This document shows positions 25,061 through 36,988 of a stretch of 64,000 nucleotides of DNA, piece after piece. Origin of the DNA: Planctomycetota bacterium. GTDB lineage: Bacteria > Planctomycetota > UBA1135 > GCA-002686595. The position numbers and the translations under genes were made by a program. Each line of letters begins with the position of its first letter. The stretch's first letter is position 1. The DNA lies in NCBI GenBank assembly GCA_020853575.1, contig JADYYP010000018.1:1-64000 (forward strand). The letters run 5' to 3'. The notes under the pieces were generated by a model. That model had not been told where the DNA came from. It did not search any database and worked only from the letters and a program-made list of their open reading frames with translations.

Positions 25061-25501
25061 GTGTCCGAGAAGCCTGCGTCGCGCGACTCTTTCCGTCGCT
25101 CCGGGGACCTGTTGATCGTCGAGAACGACGAGCGCATCGTCGAGTTGCTGCGCTGGTTCCTCGAACGCCGAGGGCACCGTGTGCGCGCCACGGGGTCGTT
25201 TGCTGCCGCGCGTGAGCTGATCGCGGAGCGCGCACCCGACCTGCTGCTGTCCGACATCGAGTTGGGCTCGGAAAACGCTCGCGAGTGCCTGCCCCGGTTG
25301 GCCCGCGAAGGCGTGCTGCCCCCGACCCTGGTGGTTTCCGGATACGTCGACCGCGACGTTGCCGACGAGCTGCTCGCGATCCCCAACGTGGTTGGCGTGC
25401 TCCCCAAGCCCTTCGAATTCGAGCGCCTCGAACGCTGGATCGAGGAGCATCTCCAGCGCGTGCGCGCCGCCGTCGCTGTCAGCGCGCCGACCGAGCTGTG
25501 A
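25061..25501 (+). CDS. Receiver-only response regulator
   Basis: 146 aa from a GTG start. A lone CheY-like receiver. The phosphoacceptor is Asp65 (LLLSDIELGS), the switch residue Ser93 (VVSG) and Lys116 (VLPKPF). The acidic pocket reads E21-N22-D23 where Asp-Asp is usual. A Glu at the first site is common and keeps function. There is no output domain. The stop overlaps the aroC start by 4 nt (GTGA), so it is coupled to aroC and likely to mutS2 16 nt upstream. No histidine kinase is in the window. Confidence 0.88.
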   Translation: MSEKPASRDSFRRSGDLLIVENDERIVELLRWFLERRGHRVRATGSFAAARELIAERAPDLLLSDIELGSENARECLPRLAREGVLPPTLVVSGYVDRDVADELLAIPNVVGVLPKPFEFERLERWIEEHLQRVRAAVAVSAPTEL

Positions 25502-26640
25502 CCGTCCTGCGCTGGACCACGGCCGGTGAGTCCCATGGCCCGGCGTTGCTCGGAATCCTCGAGGGCTTGCCCTCGGGTCTCGCGCTCGACTTCGCGCGCA
25601 TCGACGGCGAGCTCGCGCGGCGGAGATCGGGCCACGGCCGCAGTGGGCGGATGAAGCTCGAGAGCGACGCGGTCGAGGTGCTCGCGGGCGTGCGCGCCGG
25701 CCGAATCCTCGGCTCGCCCCTGGCGTTGCGCATCACGAATTTCGACGCGACGATCGAGCGCTTGCCGGTGCCGACCAGCGCTCGGCCGGGGCACGCCGAC
25801 CTGGCCGGGTGCCAGAAGCACACCGCCCGCGACCCGCGCTCCGTTCTCGAGCGCGCCAGCGCGCGCGAAACGGCCATGCGCACCGCGCTGGGGGCCGCCG
25901 CGCGGCAGGTGCTCGAGCATTTCGGCATCGAGATCTTCGCCCACGTCACGAGCCTGGGCGGGGTCGACGCCGCGCTCGATGCCTTCGAGAGCGCCGGCGA
26001 GCGCCGGGTGGCCCTGCGGGAAGCCTCGGAGTTCGCCGGTCTGGACGCGACCGTCGAGTCGCGCTGGCGCGAGAGCGTCGAGCGTGCTCGCGAGCAAGGT
26101 GACACGCTCGGTGGGGTGTTCGAGGTGCGAGCCCTGGGCCTGCCTCCGGGATTGGGCAACTACCAGTCGGCCGGAGAGCGACTCACCGCGCGCTTGGGCG
26201 CGGCGCTGTTCTCGATTCCAGCGATCAAGGGGGTCGAATTCGGGCTGGGCTTCGCGTCGGCGCGGCTGCCCGGGTCGGACGTCCACGACTCGATCGTCCT
26301 GCGACCAGGACGCTACGGCCGGTTCGGTCGGGCCAGCAATCGAGCCGGTGGGCTGGAAGGCGGCATGACGACCGGAGAGACCTTGCTCGTGCGCGTGGCG
26401 ATGAAACCCATCTCGACCCTGCGCCGCGGACTGTCGACGGTCGACTTCGAGAGCGGAGCGCAAGTGCTCTCGACCTACCAGCGCTCGGACGTCAGTGCCG
26501 TGCCAGCGGCCTCGGTGGTTGGCGAGGCCGTCGTCGCGCTGGAGCTCGCTCGAGCGTTCCTGGAGAAGTTCGGCGGGGACTCGCTGGCGCAGGTCGAGGC
26601 GAGCGTGGCCGACTACGTCGAGCGTTTGCGCGAGCTGTGA
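25498..26640 (+). CDS. aroC: Chorismate synthase (EC 4.2.3.5)
   Basis: 380 aa. Last step of the shikimate pathway: 5-enolpyruvylshikimate-3-phosphate to chorismate, with reduced FMN. It starts GTG with LRWTTAGESHGPALLG (signature 1). RRSGHGRSGRMKLESD and SARETAMRTALGA follow. GLEGGMTTGETLLVRVAMKPIST and the RSDVSAVPAASVVGEA block are further family marks. Length fits the 350-390 aa range. The start overlaps the response-regulator stop by 4 nt. Confidence 0.96.
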   Translation: MTVLRWTTAGESHGPALLGILEGLPSGLALDFARIDGELARRRSGHGRSGRMKLESDAVEVLAGVRAGRILGSPLALRITNFDATIERLPVPTSARPGHADLAGCQKHTARDPRSVLERASARETAMRTALGAAARQVLEHFGIEIFAHVTSLGGVDAALDAFESAGERRVALREASEFAGLDATVESRWRESVERAREQGDTLGGVFEVRALGLPPGLGNYQSAGERLTARLGAALFSIPAIKGVEFGLGFASARLPGSDVHDSIVLRPGRYGRFGRASNRAGGLEGGMTTGETLLVRVAMKPISTLRRGLSTVDFESGAQVLSTYQRSDVSAVPAASVVGEAVVALELARAFLEKFGGDSLAQVEASVADYVERLREL

Positions 26641-26686
26641 AGGCGCTCCGCGCCGCTGCCGCTGCGGCGGAATTCCGAACTGGTCC

Positions 26687-26714
26687 TTGACCGGGTAGCT
26701 TCGCTCCCTAACAT
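26687..26714 (+). promoter_or_regulatory. Promoter for the tRNA-tuf-secE-nusG-rpl-rpo operon
   Basis: TTGACC (26687-26692), a 16-bp spacer and TAACAT (26709-26714), 83 nt before tRNA-Thr. The -35 hexamer and spacer length are the same as in the promoter before rpsL. Confidence 0.72.
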
Positions 26715-26796
26715 GCCTCGCTCTCCGCACCGCGGTGGGCAGGTCCCAAGCCTGCAACCCAAGCTCGGCCGCGGGCCCCGCGTGGGTGGACCAACC

Positions 26797-26872
26797 GCCG
26801 GCGTGGCTCAATTGGCAGAGCACCTGATTTGTAATCAGGGGGTTGTGGGTTCGACTCCCATCGTCGGCTCCA
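26797..26872 (+). tRNA. trnT-UGU: tRNA-Thr (anticodon UGU)
   Basis: 76 nt with CCA encoded. Acceptor GCCGGCG pairs with CGTCGGC (one G-U). Anticodon arm CCTGA-TTTGTAA-TCAGG has anticodon TGT. It is the first of four tRNAs before tuf, the same order as thrU-tyrU-glyT-thrT-tufB of E. coli. Confidence 0.96.
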
Positions 26873-26908
26873 CGCGCGGAGGGCTTCGAAACACGGTCGG
26901 ATTCGCCG

Positions 26909-26948
26909 GGCGAGCTTGCTCGCCGAGAGTCCCCCGACTTCGGTCGGG
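26909..26948 (+). other. Two tetraloop hairpins between tRNA-Thr and tRNA-Tyr
   Basis: GGCGAG-CTTG-CTCGCC (26909-26924) and CCCGAC-TTCG-GTCGGG (26933-26948), the second with a very stable UUCG loop. They may separate the tRNAs for processing. The rest of 26873-27105 shows nothing else. Confidence 0.55.
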
Positions 26949-27105
26949 CTGTTCCATGGAAACACGACACCTCACGGATGACACGGGAGCGGAGCGCTCC
27001 TGGCGAGCGCCGCTTCGTCGGCGAGCTCCAGGGTCGAAAGTCGCCTGCGTTTGCACCGCGCATCGCGCTCATCGACCCGACCTCTAGTAGGCCGGATCGA
27101 AACGA

Positions 27106-27190
27106 GGGGAGATTCCAGAGCGGCCAAATGGGCCAGACTGTAAATCTGGTGGTATCACCTTCGGCGGTTCGAATCCGCCTCTCCCCACCA
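27106..27190 (+). tRNA. trnY-GUA: tRNA-Tyr (anticodon GUA)
   Basis: 85 nt with CCA encoded. Acceptor GGGGAGA pairs with TCTCCCC. The anticodon loop CTGTAAA has anticodon GTA. A long variable arm (TGGTATCACC region) marks it as a class II tRNA. Confidence 0.96.
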
Positions 27191-27420
27191 GTCCACGCTC
27201 GCCAGCGGAAGCTGGTGGGGCGAAGGTCGGCCACCGCCGGCTCGCGGAACTGCGCGCGCGTGTCGGTTCCCTTTCTCCCCGATCCTGCGCTCCTCCGCCC
27301 GCCCCCTCGTTTTTTTTGGGTGGGGGCGCCGCGCACGAGCGAGGGCGCCGAGCAATCGGTTGCCGGCGATGGCGGGTCGGCCGCAGGCTTAGCAGCTGCG
27401 AGCTCTTCTCCAACGCTGGG

Positions 27421-27482
27421 CCCTCTCGACTGCGGGCCTCTCGGTGCGGACCCTCTCCATTGCGGGCCCTCTCCATTGCGGG
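27421..27482 (+). repeat. Degenerate 16-bp tandem repeat running into tRNA-Gly
   Basis: Four units: CCCTCTCGACTGCGGG (27421-27436), CCTCTCGGTGCGGA (27437-27450), then CCCTCTCCATTGCGGG twice (27451-27466 and 27467-27482). The last unit covers the first five bases of tRNA-Gly. The remaining part of 27191-27420 shows no gene. Confidence 0.85.
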
Positions 27483-27551
27483 CGTAGTTCAACGGTAGAA
27501 CTTCAGCCTTCCAAGCTGATAGCGTGGGTTCGACTCCCATCGCCCGCTCCA
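27478..27551 (+). tRNA. trnG-UCC: tRNA-Gly (anticodon UCC)
   Basis: 74 nt with CCA encoded. Acceptor GCGGGCG pairs with CGCCCGC. Anticodon arm TCAGC-CTTCCAA-GCTGA has anticodon TCC. Confidence 0.96.
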
Positions 27552-27757
27552 CTCTCATCGGGGCACTCCAAAGTCGACGCGTCCTCCGTGAAGTCCGCTG
27601 CCCCGCGATGCGCCCATCGTCGGATTCCTCCCGGATCCGCGGTTGGCCTCGCCCGACCTTCTGTCGCCACCCGAACCGCGAGTTCGGAGCGCGAGGCCGA
27701 GGCGCTGTTCGCGGGGTGGAAAGCAGAGCCACGGCTCCCTCGCGGGAGCTGTCCTCC

Positions 27758-27833
<76 letters not shown>

Positions 27834-27959
27834 TCACCGATCGAGCCTTGATCCCAACGCACACACCAACACCTCGGGCCGCCTGGCCCCGCGCCGCCGA
27901 AACCAAGCACGGTTCGGCGGTGGGGGCGAGGAAGCCACACACGAAAGACACGAGCAGCC

Positions 27960-29162
<1,203 letters not shown>

Positions 29163-29174
29163 CAAGTCGACGCC

Positions 29175-29205
29175 CCGGGGATTCGAACGCGCTTCGGATC
29201 CCCGG
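29175..29205 (+). other. Hairpin after tuf
   Basis: Stem CCGGGGAT / ATCCCCGG, 8 bp, with a 15-nt loop, 12 nt beyond the tuf stop. No T-run follows, so it is a possible RNA-stability or attenuation stem in the tuf-rpmG gap (29163-29288). Confidence 0.5.
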
Positions 29206-29288
29206 AGCAACGTCGGTGAGAGTGTCGACCACACTCGCCGCGAGCGACCCGAAAAGCCACCGACCCTCCACCCAGCTGAGGCGACGAG

Positions 29289-29447
29289 ATGAAGACCAAG
29301 GAACGGTTCGTGTTCCTCGAGTGCACGGCCTGCAAGAACCGCAACTACACGACCTTCAAGCGCCAGAAGTCGGGGTACAAGCTCGAGAAGAAGAAGTACT
29401 GCCGCTTCTGCCGCAAGCACGTGTCGCACAAGGAGCACAAGCTCTGA
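29289..29447 (+). CDS. rpmG: Large-subunit ribosomal protein L33, zinc-binding form
   Basis: 52 aa. Sits near the E site of the 50S subunit. [19 protein letters not shown] with two CxxC pairs (C12, C15; C38, C41) makes it the zinc (C+) form. [18 protein letters not shown] is typical. It lies between tuf and secE, a common position for this gene in bacteria. Confidence 0.95.
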   Translation: MKTKERFVFLECTACKNRNYTTFKRQKSGYKLEKKKYCRFCRKHVSHKEHKL

Positions 29448-29591
29448 TCGTGCCGCGCGCTGCTCCGCTGGCCTGCTCGCACAGCCCCAGCTGAACGCGC
29501 GCCCCGCTCGCGATCTCGTCTTCGGGCGAGATACGTCTCCGAGCGAGCTTCATCTTCCGACCCGACCCCGAAACACCCCAGGATGACCCGC

Positions 29592-30023
29592 ATGGCCGCG
29601 TACAAGAAAGACCAGGGAAGAATGGTGCGGATGGCCGTCTTTTGGACGGTCGCCGTGCTGCTCTTCTACGGTTGCTCGTCGCTGCGCCAGACGCTGTCCG
29701 CGTACTTCGATGGGCTCAAGGCACCGCTGTTCGAGGCGCTGCCCAAGCTCCCGGTGCTGGGCGTGATGCTGACGGGCGCGCTGGTGATCTCGCTGGTGGC
29801 CTTCGCGGTCGCGTTGTATTTCGCTCACCGCTGGCTGGAAAAGCCCAAGTACGCGGACCTGTTGATCGAGACCGAGTCGGAGCTGCGCAAGGTCACCTGG
29901 CCCACGGGTCAGGAAGTGTTCAACTCCTCGTTGGTCGTGGTGGTCTGCGTGGTGCTGCTGATGGCGTTCCTCGCCGGCGCCGATTGGTTCCTGGCGCGGT
30001 TGGTCAACCCGGTGCTCTTCTAG
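29592..30023 (+). CDS. secE: Preprotein translocase subunit SecE, three-helix form
   Basis: 143 aa from the chosen start. Essential partner of SecY in the translocon. The SecE core (ESELRKVTWPTGQEVF then the last helix VVVVCVVLLMAFLAG) is C-terminal. Two extra hydrophobic helices (about 14-30 and 54-78) precede it, giving three membrane segments, as in E. coli SecE; many bacteria have only one. ATG at 29592 has AGGA 8 nt upstream, while ATG at 29583 has no ribosome binding site. nusG follows 11 nt later. Confidence 0.93.
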   Translation: MAAYKKDQGRMVRMAVFWTVAVLLFYGCSSLRQTLSAYFDGLKAPLFEALPKLPVLGVMLTGALVISLVAFAVALYFAHRWLEKPKYADLLIETESELRKVTWPTGQEVFNSSLVVVVCVVLLMAFLAGADWFLARLVNPVLF

Positions 30024-30034
30024 GGAAGCGGAAC

Positions 30035-30586
30035 ATGGCGCATCATTGGTACTTCGTCCGCTGCCAATCGGGTCAAGAGGACTCGATCTGTCGCCAGGTC
30101 CAAACCCGCGTCAAGATGGCCGGCCTGCAGGATCTCGTGCCCCAGGTGCTCGTGCCGTTCGAACGCGTGACGGACATGAAGGGCGGCAAGACGCGCGTGG
30201 TCAACAAGAAGCTCTACCCGGGCTACTTGATGCTGCAAGCCGACATCGAGGACCTGGGCGACCCGCGCTCGAAGCAGGCGCAGTCGGTCGTGCGCGATAC
30301 GCCGAAGGTCGGCGATTTCCTCGGCGGCCACGGCGAGCCCGTCCCGTTGTCGGATGGCGAGGTGCAGTCGATCCTCGTGCGCATGTCGGACAGCGACACG
30401 GCCCTGCAGGTCAACATCGGCCTGTCCAAGGGGGACATGGTCAAGATCAAGTCGGGGCCGTTCGACGGCTTCGACGGGACGATCGAAGAAGTGTTGCCCG
30501 ACAAGGGCATGGTGACGGTGATCGTGACGATCTTCGGTCGTCCGACGCCGGTGTCCCTCAAGTACTGGGAAGTCGAACCGGTCTGA
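30035..30586 (+). CDS. nusG: Transcription termination/antitermination factor NusG
   Basis: 183 aa (E. coli 181). Binds RNA polymerase and couples it to the ribosome or Rho. The N-terminal NGN domain has HHWYFVRCQSGQED; LYPGYLMLQ and DTPKVGDFLGG follow. The C-terminal KOW domain is SKGDMVKIKSGPFDGFDGTI. GGAAGCGGAAC before ATG 30035 contains a weak Shine-Dalgarno. It is the standard secE-nusG pair preceding rplK. Confidence 0.97.
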   Translation: MAHHWYFVRCQSGQEDSICRQVQTRVKMAGLQDLVPQVLVPFERVTDMKGGKTRVVNKKLYPGYLMLQADIEDLGDPRSKQAQSVVRDTPKVGDFLGGHGEPVPLSDGEVQSILVRMSDSDTALQVNIGLSKGDMVKIKSGPFDGFDGTIEEVLPDKGMVTVIVTIFGRPTPVSLKYWEVEPV

Positions 30587-30598
30587 CGCGAGGCGACG

Positions 30599-30610
30599 CC
30601 CCCCCCCCCC
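30599..30610 (+). repeat. Homopolymer run of 12 C between nusG and rplK
   Basis: A run of 12 cytosines lies 12 nt after the nusG stop and 56 nt before rplK. It is the longest homopolymer in this operon and a likely place for sequencing or replication slippage. The spacer carries no coding sequence. Confidence 0.9.
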
Positions 30611-30666
30611 AAGCTCTCGCGCGTCGAGTTCGGCTCGGCGCGCCTCACGAACGGAAGTGAATCCAC

Positions 30667-31092
30667 ATGGCGAAAGAAATCACCGCCAAGATCAAGCTCC
30701 AGTGCCCGGCGGGCCAAGCCACGCCGGCGCCGCCGGTCGGACCCGCGCTGGGTTCTCACGGCGTCAACATCGCGATGTTCGTCAAGCAGTTCAACGACGC
30801 CACGCGAGCGCAGATGGGACTGATCATCCCGGTCGAAATCACGGTCTACAAGGACCGCAGCTTCGACTTCATCCTCAAGTCTCCGCCGGCGGGCGTGCTT
30901 CTCAAGAAGGCCGCCAAGCTGGAGAGCGCCGCGAAGATGCCCGGTCACGAGACCGTCGGCAAGGTCACGCGCGCGCAGGTCGAGGAGATCGCCAAGCTCA
31001 AGCTCAAGGATCTCAATGCACGCGATTTGACCGCCGCGTGCCGCATCATCGAAGGCACGGCGCGCGCCGCAGGCATCAAGGTCGAGGGGTAA
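30667..31092 (+). CDS. rplK: Large-subunit ribosomal protein L11
   Basis: 141 aa (E. coli 142). Part of the GTPase-associated centre with 23S helix 43/44. The N-terminal domain [18 protein letters not shown] and [12 protein letters not shown] contains the proline-rich helix bound by thiostrepton-type drugs. [12 protein letters not shown] closes the RNA-binding domain. It is followed by rplA after 9 nt, as in nearly all bacteria. Confidence 0.98.
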   Translation: MAKEITAKIKLQCPAGQATPAPPVGPALGSHGVNIAMFVKQFNDATRAQMGLIIPVEITVYKDRSFDFILKSPPAGVLLKKAAKLESAAKMPGHETVGKVTRAQVEEIAKLKLKDLNARDLTAACRIIEGTARAAGIKVEG

Positions 31093-31101
31093 CCGCGAGT
31101 C

Positions 31102-31800
31102 ATGGTGACACACAGCAAACGCTTCCGCGCGGCCGTCGCGAGGGTCGACCGCAACAAGCTCTACGAGCCTGCCGAGGCCTTGACTCTGCTCAAGTCCCTC
31201 CCTGGCGCGAAATTCGACGAGACCGTCGAAGTCGCGGTGCTGCTGGGCATCGATCCGAAGAAGTCGGATCAGCTCGTGCGCGGCGCCGTGTCGCTGCCCA
31301 AGGGGTTGGGCAAGACGATCAAGGTCGTGGTCTTCGCCGAAGGCGAAAAGGCCGCCGCGGCCAGCGCCGCTGGAGCCGACCTGGTGGGCTCGGGCGAGCT
31401 CGCCGAGAAGATCATGGGGGGCTGGACCGACTTCGACATCGTCATTGCCAGCCCGGACATGATGAAGCACGTCGGCAAGCTCGGAAAAGTCCTGGGCCCC
31501 CAGGGCAAGATGCCCAGCCCCAAGTCCGGAACAGTGGCCGCCGACGTCGGCGCCGCGGTCCGCGAGTTCAAGGCCGGCAAGGTCGAGTTCCGCACCGACG
31601 CCGGTGGAAACGTGCACGCCGCGGTCGGCAAGCGCTCGTTCAAGGTCGAGGACCTAGAGGTGAATCTGCGCACCTTCCTCGACCACCTCTCGGCGATGCG
31701 TCCGCCGGCGGTCAAGGGTCAGTTCGTACGCAAGGTCTCGGTGTCGACCACGATGGGACCGGGCGCCTGGATCAACTACGGAGCTCCGGTCAATGCCTAA
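31102..31800 (+). CDS. rplA: Large-subunit ribosomal protein L1
   Basis: 232 aa (E. coli 234). Forms the L1 stalk at the E site. FDETVEVAVLLGIDPKKSDQ, LGKVLGPQGKMPSPKSGTV and the C-terminal STTMGPGAWIN are typical. Its end overlaps rplJ by 8 nt, so the two are coupled. In E. coli L1 represses the L11 operon at the mRNA level. The short leader before rplK here shows no clear match I can draw. Confidence 0.98.
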   Translation: MVTHSKRFRAAVARVDRNKLYEPAEALTLLKSLPGAKFDETVEVAVLLGIDPKKSDQLVRGAVSLPKGLGKTIKVVVFAEGEKAAAASAAGADLVGSGELAEKIMGGWTDFDIVIASPDMMKHVGKLGKVLGPQGKMPSPKSGTVAADVGAAVREFKAGKVEFRTDAGGNVHAAVGKRSFKVEDLEVNLRTFLDHLSAMRPPAVKGQFVRKVSVSTTMGPGAWINYGAPVNA

Positions 31801-32353
31801 TCTCGTCAACAACCTGATCGCGTCCGAGTACGACGCGCTGCTCAAGTCCGCCGAGGGCATCCTGGTGATCTCGCTGGGCCGCGTCACCGTCAAGGAGCTC
31901 GAGCCGCTGCGCAACAAGCTCGCGAAGGACGGCGTGCGGGTGAAGATGGTGCGAACGTCGTTGCTGCGCCGGGCGCTCGCTGAAAAGGGCTTCGAAGCCA
32001 CGCCCGAGATGCTCGCCGGCAATACGGGGATCGCGTTCGGTTCGATCGAGGGCACGATCGCCGCAGCCAAGCTCTTGACGTCGCTGGAAGTCAAGAAGCC
32101 CGGCAAAATCCTGCTGCGTGGAGCAATCTTCGACGGCGCTCTGCTCGGCCCCAAGGACGCCTTGGCGCTGGCCGACCTGCCCGACAAGAAGACACTGCGC
32201 GCCCAGCTCGTCGGCTGCATCCAGGGGCCGGTCCGCGCTTTGGTTTCGACGCTCAACGCGCTGCCTTCCGGTACCGCGCGTGTGCTCCAGGCGCGCGTCG
32301 ATCAACAGGCTGGCGCAGCTCCCGCGCAGGACGCCGCGCCTTCCGCGTCGTGA
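31793..32353 (+). CDS. rplJ: Large-subunit ribosomal protein L10
   Basis: 186 aa (E. coli 165). Binds L7/L12 dimers and anchors the stalk to 23S rRNA. The N-terminal [18 protein letters not shown] and [12 protein letters not shown], then [12 protein letters not shown], form the globular part. The C-terminal helix that recruits L12 is followed by an Ala/Pro-rich tail (about 165-186), longer than usual. It overlaps rplA by 8 nt and precedes rplL by 112 nt. Confidence 0.95.
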   Translation: MPNLVNNLIASEYDALLKSAEGILVISLGRVTVKELEPLRNKLAKDGVRVKMVRTSLLRRALAEKGFEATPEMLAGNTGIAFGSIEGTIAAAKLLTSLEVKKPGKILLRGAIFDGALLGPKDALALADLPDKKTLRAQLVGCIQGPVRALVSTLNALPSGTARVLQARVDQQAGAAPAQDAAPSAS

Positions 32354-32465
32354 GTCAACGGCCGATCGCGCTCGAGCGCGGTCGGCCCCGCCCAATACAC
32401 CGTTCGCGCCGCGCGCGAGTGGAACGTCCGTACAACCCCGAACCAATCTCTCCAGGAGAAAGACA

Positions 32466-32879
32466 ATGTCCGATACGAACGTGATCGAGCTCGAGCCCGA
32501 GCTCAAGGCAATCGTCGAGAAGCTGGATGGACTCACGCTCCTCCAAGCTTCCAAGGTCGTCAAGCACCTCGAGCAGCGCTGGGGTGTCAGCGCGGCGGCG
32601 CCGGTCGCCGTCGCAGCTGCTCCGGCTGGTGGTGGCGCCGCCGCCGCTCCGGCCGCAGAGGAGAAGACGAGCTTCACCGTCGTGCTCGAGAGCGCGCCGG
32701 CCGACAAGAAGATCGCCATCATCAAGGAAGTCCGCGCGATCACTGGCCTGGGCTTGAAGGAAGCCAAGGACGTGGTCGACGGTGCCCCCAAGCCGGTCAA
32801 GGAAGGGGTCACCAAGGACGAAGCCGACAAGATGAAGAAGCAACTCGAAGACGCCGGCGCCAAGGTCAAGTTGACCTGA
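32466..32879 (+). CDS. rplL: Large-subunit ribosomal protein L7/L12
   Basis: 137 aa (E. coli 121). Stalk protein that recruits translation GTPases. The N-terminal dimerisation part (about 1-42) is followed by an Ala/Gly-rich hinge (about 43-65), longer than in E. coli, and the C-terminal domain [20 protein letters not shown] with [20 protein letters not shown]. The Shine-Dalgarno CCAGGAG is well placed. A 375-nt non-coding gap with strong hairpins separates it from rpoB. Confidence 0.97.
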   Translation: MSDTNVIELEPELKAIVEKLDGLTLLQASKVVKHLEQRWGVSAAAPVAVAAAPAGGGAAAAPAAEEKTSFTVVLESAPADKKIAIIKEVRAITGLGLKEAKDVVDGAPKPVKEGVTKDEADKMKKQLEDAGAKVKLT

Positions 32880-32939
32880 TCGGCCGAGTCACGAGCCGCT
32901 TCTTTCGGGTGCTGTTCCGCGCGCTTTCGTCGAGCGATC

Positions 32940-32976
32940 GACCCGTGGATGCCGTTTCGAGCGGCGTCCATGGGTC
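32940..32976 (+). terminator. 15-bp attenuator-like hairpin between rplL and rpoB
   Basis: GACCCGTGGATGCCG pairs along its whole length (two G-U pairs) with CGGCGTCCATGGGTC around a 7-nt loop. No T-run follows, so partial termination or double-strand RNA processing are both possible. Confidence 0.65.
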
Positions 32977-33138
32977 CCTAGTGCCTTGGCGACGAGCGTT
33001 CGTGGAGTCGAACTCGAAGTCTCCGTTGCGACCTGTTTCATCCCTCACCGCCGACCGTGCGTGCGTAGCGTTCGCGATTCTCGCGAGCAGCGCGACCCAG
33101 CGGCGGTCTCAATGCGCTTCAGCGCTCTGCCCTTCGCT

Positions 33139-33177
33139 CGCGGACGCCTCGTGAACACGAGGCGTGCCGCGTCCGCG
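33139..33177 (+). other. Pair of mutually exclusive stems upstream of rpoB
   Basis: ACGCCTCGT (33144-33152) can pair with ACGAGGCGT (33157-33165). Alternatively CGCGGACGC (33139-33147) can pair perfectly with GCGTCCGCG (33169-33177), leaving a small inner CTCG/CGAG stem. The ACGC block is used in both. Confidence 0.6.
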
Positions 33178-33254
33178 TCGTCTCTCGAGTGACTTGCTCC
33201 TGCGCGCCGTTCTCCGGCCGCAGCCCCATCGACGCCCGGTTGCGTGAACGAACT

Positions 33255-36965
<3,711 letters not shown>

Positions 36966-36988
36966 GCGCGCGCGAGGAGAACTGACTC

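Larger units (their letters stand above)
32880..33254 (+). other. Non-coding rplL-rpoB spacer with structured RNA
   Basis: 375 nt with no credible gene. It carries two hairpin regions (32940-32976 and 33139-33177) and no recognisable promoter. In E. coli the same gap holds an attenuator and an RNase III site that set the rpoBC level below that of rplJL. A similar role is inferred here. Confidence 0.6.

Noticed and set aside
27301..27327. T-run (eight T) between tRNA-Tyr and tRNA-Gly as a terminator
   Set aside because: The T-run lies inside the loop of the only available GCCCCC/GGGGGC stem, not after it, so it does not fit an intrinsic terminator.
29163..29288. tRNA-Trp between tuf and secE, as in many bacteria
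   Set aside because: No cloverleaf can be drawn; only an 8-bp hairpin is present.
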